Below, piece after piece: positions 57,752-64,000 of a stretch of DNA of 64,000 bases. The translations under genes were made by a program, and so were the position numbers. Below the pieces are notes generated by a model. That model was given only the letters and a program-made list of their open reading frames with translations. It did not search any database and had not been told where the DNA came from. Positions within the stretch are counted from its first letter, which is position 1. Each line of letters begins with the position of its first letter. This DNA is from JASGDN01 sp049841275 (GTDB taxonomy: Bacteria > Chloroflexota > Chloroflexia > Thermomicrobiales > UBA6265), in contig JASGDN010000012.1 of assembly GCA_049841275.1 (NCBI GenBank), positions 1-64,000 of the forward strand, written 5' to 3'.

Positions 57752-59224
57752 TTATGCGCCAGGACGCTCCTGTGGCGGCAGGTCACCGACACCGCCCGTG
57801 ACGGGCAACACCCGCCGCGCGTCCGCCGGCTGGCTGCGCCGCTCGTAGGCGGCGATCGCCTCGGCGCTTGCCGGAGCGACGGTGAGCAACAGGCCATCGA
57901 TTGCGGTGACTTCCACTCGCGTTTCCGCCGGAACCGCGAGTGCCGCCGAGCCGGGCGCGACCCGCGCTTGCCACAGTTCGCCGCGCAGGAAGATCATGCC
58001 GCTCGGTTGCAAGGTCTCCCTCACGGTGCCGATCTCGCCAAGCATCGCCTTCCGGCCGGTCTGCGGTTTCTGGCGGAACGATCCGAGCGCCGTCCACCCG
58101 ACGAGCAGTGCGAACGCGATCACCAGGGTCGCCGCCGTCCAGATCACCGGACGCGCGACCGGATCGTAGCCGACGATATCGGTGTCGATCACCAGGTACG
58201 ATCCGGCGATGAACGAGGCCAGACCTGCCAGCGTCAGTATCCCGAAGGATGATACGAAGAGATCCACGCCGAGCAGGACGAAGGCGATCGCCATCAGCCC
58301 GAGACCGGCTGCGTTCACCGGCAACTGGCTGAAGGCGTAGATCCCGGCCAGCAGGCAGGCAACGCCGATCGTCCCGGCCACGAATCCGCCCGGACTGGCG
58401 AGTTCGAGGAAGATCCCCAGCACGCCGAAGCAGAGCAGGACGTACGCCACCGATGGCGACGTGACGAAGGCGCGCAGGCGTTCCCAGGCGGTCGGTTCGA
58501 CCGCGGCGGTGGTGGCGTTCGCAGTTGCGAGCGTCACCGATTGTCCGTCGACGGTCACCGTGCGGCCATTGAGGCTTGTCAGGAGCGATGTCCGGTCCTG
58601 GGCAAGTACGTCAATCGCGCGGGCGGCTAATGCCTGGTCGCCGGTGAGCGCGAACCCGTTCGCGGTCGAACCGGCGATCCAGTCGGTCGCGCGGCCTCGC
58701 GACGACGCGAGGTCGGTCAATGCGCTCACCACGTCGCGGTCGGAGGCGCTGTCCACGGAGGCGTCGGCGAACTGGGATGTATCGCGGACGATGGCGTCCG
58801 GGGCCATCGCGGCGATGGGCGCGCCGATCAGAATGCGCACCGCCGCGCCTTGCACGCGGGCGCCGTCCGGCACCCAGACCGCCACGGGCACACGGCTGCC
58901 GGCGATCGCGTCCATAATGGCGTTCGCTGCCGATGCGTTGCCTCCCGCGCTGCGCAGGGAGATCACGAGGATGGATGCACCGTCATCCTCTGCCTGGTCG
59001 ATCGCGTGACGGACGATGTCGCTGGTGACGGTCGTGATCGTGCCATCGAGGTCGAGCGTGGCGGCGCGTGGCGGCTGCGAGGTCTGGCTGGCAGAGGTGT
59101 CGGGAGTGAAGAGCGGGAGCAGCAGTCCGAGCACGATGAACAGGGCCACGAGCCATCGATGCAGGTGCCCATGCGCCGCGATGGTTACGGTCTTCGATGG
59201 CTCCGTTGCTGCCGGCCCGTCCAC
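57752..59224 (-). CDS. NfeD family protein with degenerate protease domain
   Basis: The protein of about 490 residues is a long-form NfeD: signal/membrane anchor, a ClpP-like domain (VISLRSAGGNASAANAIMD, VPVAVWVPDGARVQGAAVR), four to five membrane segments and a C-terminal OB fold (GEIGTVRETLQPSGMIFLRG). In active relatives GARAASAG carries the Ser nucleophile; here the same place reads GARVQGAA, so the protease is likely inactive. It is co-transcribed with the stomatin gene and acts with it in the membrane. A GTG at 59224 with AGAGGAG upstream is taken as start; an ATG at 59257 is an alternative. Confidence 0.85.
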   Translation of the reverse strand: MDGPAATEPSKTVTIAAHGHLHRWLVALFIVLGLLLPLFTPDTSASQTSQPPRAATLDLDGTITTVTSDIVRHAIDQAEDDGASILVISLRSAGGNASAANAIMDAIAGSRVPVAVWVPDGARVQGAAVRILIGAPIAAMAPDAIVRDTSQFADASVDSASDRDVVSALTDLASSRGRATDWIAGSTANGFALTGDQALAARAIDVLAQDRTSLLTSLNGRTVTVDGQSVTLATANATTAAVEPTAWERLRAFVTSPSVAYVLLCFGVLGIFLELASPGGFVAGTIGVACLLAGIYAFSQLPVNAAGLGLMAIAFVLLGVDLFVSSFGILTLAGLASFIAGSYLVIDTDIVGYDPVARPVIWTAATLVIAFALLVGWTALGSFRQKPQTGRKAMLGEIGTVRETLQPSGMIFLRGELWQARVAPGSAALAVPAETRVEVTAIDGLLLTVAPASAEAIAAYERRSQPADARRVLPVTGGVGDLPPQERPGA

Positions 59225-59330
59225 GCGCGCTCCTCTCGCATACCGCGATCGTTGCATCGAGTATACGGCGCGTCGTCGATCGCTAGCCCTGCCCGGATCG
59301 GCTGGCGTATCACACGATTCGGGAGCCGCG

Positions 59331-60032
59331 CTATACCGCGACGTGGCGGTTGCCGCGCAACACGGCGGCAATGGCAATCGCGATCCGGTAGTAGTACCGG
59401 TCGATGATGGTCGGTACGAAATCGCTGGCCGCGATCGTCACCGGGGACAGCTCGCCATCCGCCACCCGGAGGGCGGTTCCATCGACACGATCCCGGAAAC
59501 CGCCAAGAAACTCCAGCGTGCCCGCCAGCGGAAGCTTCACGAGGGAATCCACCTCGGCGGGATTCGGGCGGTATGTCGTCAGGGATGCATCCTCGCGCAG
59601 CAGGAAGACCTCCTGGAGTTCCCGATCGAGGGTGTCGGGCGGCTGCTCGTTCGCGCAGACGCGCGTGCCGATCCAGCGCAGCCGGTCCGGCGCCGGGGCG
59701 ATGCCCAGTTCCTCGTCGATCTCGCGGAAGGCATCCGGCACGTCCTCCCCGGCGGCGAGATGCCCGGCGGCCGTAGCATCGAGCACGCCGGGCCAGGTGT
59801 CCTTGTCGAGTCCCCGTCGCTGGAAGAGCAGGAACGGCTCGCCGTCGTCTATGCCGTAGATCCAGACGTGGATCGAGCGATGCCAGTCGCCATCGCGATG
59901 GACATCGGCCCGGCGTTTGGATCTGCCCAACGGGGTGCCTGCGGCGGTGACGAGGTCGAAGCGCTCGTCCGGGTCCTGGGCGAGCTCCGGGCGAGGGATG
60001 GGAGGCGCTGGTGGTGTGGTGTCGCGGGACAT
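59331..60032 (-). CDS. Nudix hydrolase (IPP isomerase-like)
   Basis: The 233-residue protein has an intact Nudix box at 90-111 (GHLAAGEDVPDAFREIDEELG), preceded by SIHVWIYGIDDGEPFLLFQRRGLDKDTWPG, as in Nudix members close to isopentenyl diphosphate isomerases (YfcD-like). It hydrolyses a nucleoside or prenyl diphosphate; the substrate is unknown. The ATG at 60032 is chosen as the first giving a normal length. The following divergent stretch to 60499 (467 bases) shows no gene. Confidence 0.85.
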   Translation of the reverse strand: MSRDTTPPAPPIPRPELAQDPDERFDLVTAAGTPLGRSKRRADVHRDGDWHRSIHVWIYGIDDGEPFLLFQRRGLDKDTWPGVLDATAAGHLAAGEDVPDAFREIDEELGIAPAPDRLRWIGTRVCANEQPPDTLDRELQEVFLLREDASLTTYRPNPAEVDSLVKLPLAGTLEFLGGFRDRVDGTALRVADGELSPVTIAASDFVPTIIDRYYYRIAIAIAAVLRGNRHVAV

Positions 60033-60499
60033 GATGGGTGCGGCTCCTGGCCGGGTCGAATGGCACACGCTGTGCCGAGGGCGACCGGTTGCAGGGGAAT
60101 CGTAGCGCACGTCTCGTCGCGCCGCTGGACGCGCCTTGCCTCCATGAAGCGAGGCGGCCCGGTTCTGCACCGCGCCGCCTCGCCCCAGCCTTCCCCTCCC
60201 CCGGTACGCGCAGGCGGCCCGTGGGTCTACGATGGTCTCGTAGTCAATCGTGATACGCGGCTGCTTCGCACGAGCCGGGCGTCTCTTCGGCGCCAGCGGG
60301 GTACGTACACTCCTTGCGGCCGCATTCCGAACGATACACGATCCTGTTGGCGCTGCACAGGGAAATGGCTGGTTTCGATGTTGGTTGCCTGTGCGATCCC
60401 GTCGCCTGCTTTCAGCGACGCCGGGGCCTCGTGTATCGTTGCGGTGGTGTATCCGTCTCGACCCTTGCCCGTTCGTTCTTGTGCCGCCTGGAGCCCGCC

Positions 60500-61513
60500 A
60501 TGATTATCGACAGCGCGATCTATGTGGATGGCAAGCGCCTCCCGAACATGCCGCCGATCGCGGATGTCTACAAGCTCTGCCAGGATATCGGCGGCCTTGC
60601 CTGGATCGGTCTCTACAAACCCACCAAGGCGGAATTCTCGCTGATCGCCCAGGAGTTCGATCTCCACGAGCTCGCGATCGAGGATGCCATCCTTGCCCAT
60701 CAGCGTCCCAAGCTCGAACGCTACGGCAACACACTCTTCGTCGTGCTCAGCGCCGCCCGCTACGACGACACGTCGGAGACGGTCGAGTTCGCCGAGCTCC
60801 ACGTCTTCGTCGGTCCGGACTTCGTCGTCACGGTCCGTCATGGCGAGGGCTCCGAGTTGAGCCGCGCCCGGCAGCGGCTGGAACACGATCCGGAGATGTT
60901 GACGAGCGGGCCGGAAGCGATCCTCTACGCCGTGCTCGACCGTGTGGTGGACGACTATGGGCCGGTCGTACGTGGGCTCGAGAACGACATCGACGAGATC
61001 GAGGTGGAGGTGTTCGGCGGCAACCCGGGCGTCAGCCGCCGCACCTACGAGCTGGCGCGCGAGGTGATCGAGTTCCAGCGGGCGACGAAGCCGCTGGTCG
61101 GCATGCTGAATGGCCTGATCGTCGGCTCGGAAAAGTATGGGGTGTCGCTGGAGATGCAGCGTTACCTGCGCGACGTGCTGGACCACGCCATCCAGATCCA
61201 GGAGCAGGTGGCGGGCTTCCGCGAACTCCTGCAGAACATCCTCTCGGTTAACATCGCGGTGGTGAGCATCCAGCAGAACGAGGAGATGAAAGCCATGACG
61301 GAAGCATCGCTTCACCAGAACGACGAGGTGAAGAAGATCTCCGCCTGGGCAGCCATCCTCTTCGGCCCCACCATGATCGCCGGAATCTACGGCATGAACT
61401 TCGACATCATGCCGGAACTGAACTGGCAGTATGGATATCTTTTCGCGCTGGGACTGATGCTGGCCGTGGCCGTGCTTATCTGGGCGCTCGTGAAGCGGGC
61501 AAACTGGCTGTAG
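60500..61513 (+). CDS. CorA-family divalent metal ion transporter
   Basis: The 337-residue protein has the cytoplasmic CorA funnel (IDDIEVEV-like DIDEIEVEVFGG, ILSVNIAVVSIQQNEEMKAM) and two C-terminal membrane segments with the signature GMN (298-300, IYGMNFDIMPELNWQYGY). It transports Mg2+, Co2+ or Zn2+. GGAG lies seven bases before the ATG at 60500. The frame is open to 60314 but the extra residues do not match the family. Confidence 0.92.
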   Translation: MIIDSAIYVDGKRLPNMPPIADVYKLCQDIGGLAWIGLYKPTKAEFSLIAQEFDLHELAIEDAILAHQRPKLERYGNTLFVVLSAARYDDTSETVEFAELHVFVGPDFVVTVRHGEGSELSRARQRLEHDPEMLTSGPEAILYAVLDRVVDDYGPVVRGLENDIDEIEVEVFGGNPGVSRRTYELAREVIEFQRATKPLVGMLNGLIVGSEKYGVSLEMQRYLRDVLDHAIQIQEQVAGFRELLQNILSVNIAVVSIQQNEEMKAMTEASLHQNDEVKKISAWAAILFGPTMIAGIYGMNFDIMPELNWQYGYLFALGLMLAVAVLIWALVKRANWL

Positions 61514-61517
61514 CGGA

Positions 61518-61655
61518 CTGTCATCCGTGACCTGCCCCTGTGCCGGGACGTCTCCTCGGCGAAGGCCTGCGGTTCACCTGCCGTTTCGTTCGGAGGGCGA
61601 GCCCTTTGTGGCTCGCCGCCCCGGTTGTGCGTGGCACAGGAGTCATGACAGATCG
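61518..61655. repeat. Nested inverted repeats in gene-free stretch
   Basis: In the gene-free stretch 61514-61890, CTGTCAT and CCTGTGCC near 61518-61545 recur as the complement near 61634-61655 (GGCACAGGAGTCATGACAG). A smaller hairpin GGCGAGCC/GGCTCGCC lies inside at about 61599-61620. The ends look like a degenerate mobile element or a structured 3' region after corA; nothing codes here. Confidence 0.4.
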
Positions 61656-61890
61656 ATAGGGGGTATCGGAAGGGCGCTATCGATTCGCGGAGGCGGGTTT
61701 CGTAGCGGCGGCGCCAGGCCGCCACGTGGAGCCGCTCGGCTTCCCTGCAAACGGACGGTATTTTCGGCAGAAGATCCTGCCCATCCCCTCGCCCTGATAC
61801 CCCTTTCACGCACCCTCTAGCCAGCACGCTTCGTCGGCGGGAGCCAACTTTGGATAGGTGGCGGATCGGGCACGCGGAGAACGACCTTGC

Positions 61891-61918
61891 TTGACATTGC
61901 TATACCGATCGGTATACT
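61891..61918 (+). promoter_or_regulatory. Promoter with overlapping TetR-type palindromic operator
   Basis: TTGACA (61891-61896) and TATACT (61913-61918) are 16 bases apart. A perfect 16-bp palindrome TATACCGATCGGTATA (61901-61916) overlaps the spacer and the -10, which suits autorepression of the TetR gene starting at 62014. Confidence 0.75.
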
Positions 61919-62013
61919 GCAGGGGCCGGACACGCTGCACGGCGCAGTCGTCATCCGGTGACGGGGCGCGTTTGCCTTTCGTCCGCCATGAAGCATTCGA
62001 GTACCCTTTCGGC

Positions 62014-62628
62014 ATGACTGACGAGCTGCTTCTCCCTTCCACCGAGCCGTTGCCGCCATTGCCAAGCAAGCGCGACCTGATCCTGGAGCAGGCACTCGCC
62101 CTCTTCGCGGATCGTGGCTACAACGGCGTCGGGGTGGAGGAACTCGCTACGGCTGCCGGGGTCACCAAGCCGACGCTCTACCACTACTTCGGCAGCAAGC
62201 AGGGCGTTCTGGAGGCATTGCTGCGCGAACAGTTCGACCCATTCCTGGGCGATCTCGCCGAGGCCGCCGCGTACGAGGGCGATCTCCAGCTCGCGTTGAG
62301 CCGGATCATCCGGACCGTCTTCGATTTCGGGACGGCCAACTCGCGGCTCTACTGGATGGTCCTTGGCGCGGAGCTGACCGCCCGCGACGACCTCGCGACC
62401 CGCATCCTTTCGGAGCGGCTGGACCGCGAGCGAGCGCTGGTTGTCGACCTCTTCAACCAGGCGGCGCTCGATCAGGGGGCGATCAAGGGCAAGCAGCGGC
62501 TCGCCGCCGAAACCCTGATCGCGATGATGACGATTCACCTGCGGCTCGCCACTCACGGCGAGATCACGTTGGACGATACCGCCATCCTCTACCTTATCCG
62601 CCATCTCATCTACGGCATCTACAGCTAG
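62014..62628 (+). CDS. TetR family transcriptional regulator
   Basis: The 204-residue protein has an N-terminal TetR helix-turn-helix (KRDLILEQALALFADRGYNG, VGVEELATAAGVTKPTLYHYFGSKQGVL, residues 19-66) and a helical ligand domain. It probably represses itself and the following glycosidase gene through the palindrome at 61901. The ATG at 62014 lies about 90 bases after the expected transcript start and has no clear ribosome binding site. Confidence 0.88.
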   Translation: MTDELLLPSTEPLPPLPSKRDLILEQALALFADRGYNGVGVEELATAAGVTKPTLYHYFGSKQGVLEALLREQFDPFLGDLAEAAAYEGDLQLALSRIIRTVFDFGTANSRLYWMVLGAELTARDDLATRILSERLDRERALVVDLFNQAALDQGAIKGKQRLAAETLIAMMTIHLRLATHGEITLDDTAILYLIRHLIYGIYS

Positions 62629-62696
62629 TCGTCGATGCGGCCGCTGTCGCATCCATTCCATCGATCTCCATTGCATCACCCCCAAGGAGTGCAGAC

Positions 62697-64000
62697 ATGG
62701 CCGTTGCCACGTTGCCGGCTCCCCGTTCCCTCGTTTCCACCGGCGATCGCCACTGGAGCCGGGAGGCCGTCGTCTATCACATCTATCCGCTCGGCCTGCT
62801 CGATGCGCCGCGCCAGAACACGCCCGGCGCTCCGGTCGAATCGCGTTTGTCCAGCCTTGCTGCCTGGGGGCCGCATATCCGGGACATCGGCGCCAACGCC
62901 GTCTATCTCGGCCCGGTCTTCGAGTCCGCCACGCACGGCTACGACACGCTCGACTACCGCACGGTCGACCGGCGTCTTGGCACGAACGACGACCTGAAGG
63001 CCCTGGTCGCGTCCTGGCATGCGCAAGGTATCCGCGTGATCCTCGATGGCGTGTTGAACCACGTCTCGCGGGATGCCGCGCCATTCCGCGACCTGCGCGA
63101 ACGCGGTGAGGCATCGGCCTATCGCGACTGGTTCGCCAATGTGCGCTTCGGGCAGCGGAGTCCGCTGGGCGATCCCTTCACGTACGAGGGCTGGAGCTTT
63201 CACTACGAGCTCGCGAAGCTGAATTTGGCCAATCCGGATGTCCGTGCCTGGCTCTTCGATGCGGTGCGGTTCTGGTTCCGCGAGTTCGGGATCGACGGGC
63301 TGCGCCTCGATGCCGCCGACGTGATGGACAAGGCATTCCTGCGCGATCTTGCCGCCGTCTGCCGGGAGGAGAACCCGGATTGCTTCCTCGTCGGGGAGGT
63401 CGTGCATGGAGACTACCGGCACTGGGCGGGACCGGGCATGCTCGATTCGGTCACGAACTACCAGGCCTTCAAGGCGCTCCATTCCAGCCTGAACGACCGC
63501 AACCTCTTCGAGGTCGCGCACGCCTTCAACCGGGAGTTTGGCCCGGAGGGCATGTATCGTCACCTGCCGCTCTACAACTTCGCGGACAACCACGATGTCG
63601 ACCGCGTCGCGAGCCAGGTGCGCGATCCGGCCGACCTCTATCCGCTTTACGCCATGCTCTTCACGATGCCGGGTATCCCCTCGATCTACTATGCGAGCGA
63701 ATGGGGATACCAGGGCGAGAAACGCGACGGCTGGGACGACGGCCCGCTGCGGCCCGCCTTCGCGATGCCGGTGCCGGACGATGCGAAGGCCGCGCCCGAC
63801 CTGGAAGGCTGGATCGCGCGTCTCGCGGAGGTGCGGGCAGGGAGCCCGGCGCTGCTCGATGGCGACTATGCGGAGGCGTTCGTCAAGTCAGCGCAGTTTG
63901 CGTACCTGCGGCGTGCGGAGCGCCAGGCTGCTCTCGTGGCGCTGAATGTCGCGAACGATCCGGTCACGATCCAGGTGGCGGCGGACCTTCCGGATGGGAC
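62697..64000 (+). CDS. GH13 alpha-amylase family glycosidase, 3' end outside the window
   Basis: The first 434 residues of a GH13 enzyme are present and the frame is still open at the window end. Region I is VILDGVLNHVS (116-124), region II is GIDGLRLDAAD with nucleophile D205, region III is LVGEVV with acid E234, and region IV is FADNHD with D300. It hydrolyses or transfers alpha-glucans, in the cytosol since no signal peptide is seen; a cyclomaltodextrinase- or amylosucrase-like specificity cannot be chosen. AAGGAG lies seven bases before the ATG. It starts 68 bases after the TetR gene and may be its target. Confidence 0.9.
   Translation, partial: MAVATLPAPRSLVSTGDRHWSREAVVYHIYPLGLLDAPRQNTPGAPVESRLSSLAAWGPHIRDIGANAVYLGPVFESATHGYDTLDYRTVDRRLGTNDDLKALVASWHAQGIRVILDGVLNHVSRDAAPFRDLRERGEASAYRDWFANVRFGQRSPLGDPFTYEGWSFHYELAKLNLANPDVRAWLFDAVRFWFREFGIDGLRLDAADVMDKAFLRDLAAVCREENPDCFLVGEVVHGDYRHWAGPGMLDSVTNYQAFKALHSSLNDRNLFEVAHAFNREFGPEGMYRHLPLYNFADNHDVDRVASQVRDPADLYPLYAMLFTMPGIPSIYYASEWGYQGEKRDGWDDGPLRPAFAMPVPDDAKAAPDLEGWIARLAEVRAGSPALLDGDYAEAFVKSAQFAYLRRAERQAALVALNVANDPVTIQVAADLPDG

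Noticed and set aside
59016..60503. 495-codon plus-strand frame across the NfeD/Nudix region
   Set aside because: It spans two genes on the other strand and a gene-free region, with no domain or ribosome binding site.

Overview
The window is a 64 kb chromosomal piece of a high-GC bacterium. Genes run on both strands, stop/start overlaps (ATGA, GTGA) are common, and many secreted proteins carry Ala-Gln cleavage sites followed by Thr/Pro/Asp linkers. Twin-arginine-like leaders, two sortases with the LxTCGG signature, a SufR-like regulator and a dispersed TGTCATCCTGAGCG-type repeat fit a Chloroflexota lineage such as the Thermomicrobia. That assignment is an inference; no rRNA, tRNA or marker gene is present to confirm it.

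Layout. 1-4.7 kb: a methyltransferase, then a translationally coupled fucose operon (alpha-L-fucosidase, solute-binding protein, L-fuconate dehydratase-like enolase). 4.9-5.7 kb: an unrecognised two-gene unit. 5.9-8.7 kb: a three-gene ABC-2 exporter. 8.8-20.6 kb: the most unusual region, an island of secreted proteins. It holds four paralogues of about 225-237 residues that share the C-terminal signature DGTSxGGLWDKFP, one further secreted protein, and two giant modular proteins built from Cys-containing CPxGYD modules. The second giant ends in an FPNTG motif followed by a complete sortase domain. Most genes of the island are followed by a strong hairpin and several share conserved upstream boxes.

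20.6-26 kb: a CMD/AhpD-like pair and a nickel/peptide-type ABC importer without ATPases, with a palindromic dispersed repeat between them. 26.7-32.5 kb: a secreted unknown, then a redox and small-molecule resistance block (tandem DDN-like nitroreductase, two FMN reductases, two VOC proteins, an MFS exporter) next to a divergent SufR-like regulator with a perfect palindrome in its promoter region. 33.6-44.8 kb: a PLP decarboxylase with its XRE-cupin regulator, an RraA-like protein, a DprA-like protein, a zinc alcohol dehydrogenase, a KtrAB-type potassium system, a kelch protein and a P-loop kinase.

45-51.3 kb: a PhyH dioxygenase, a secreted-protein gene interrupted by two in-frame amber codons but with an intact Shine-Dalgarno and terminator, an oxidoreductase whose ribosome binding site lies in a long inverted repeat, a second unrecognised overlapping gene pair, an AlkD-like protein and a phytoene-desaturase-type flavoprotein. 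51.4-64 kb: a PspC protein, a GNAT enzyme, a free-standing sortase, an APH-type kinase, an Fe-siderophore-type binding protein, a rhomboid-like protein, a stomatin/NfeD pair, a Nudix hydrolase, a CorA transporter, an autoregulated TetR repressor and the start of a GH13 glycosidase that runs off the window.

The strongest candidate for an undescribed system is the island at 8.8-20.6 kb, together with the free-standing sortase at 52.8 kb.
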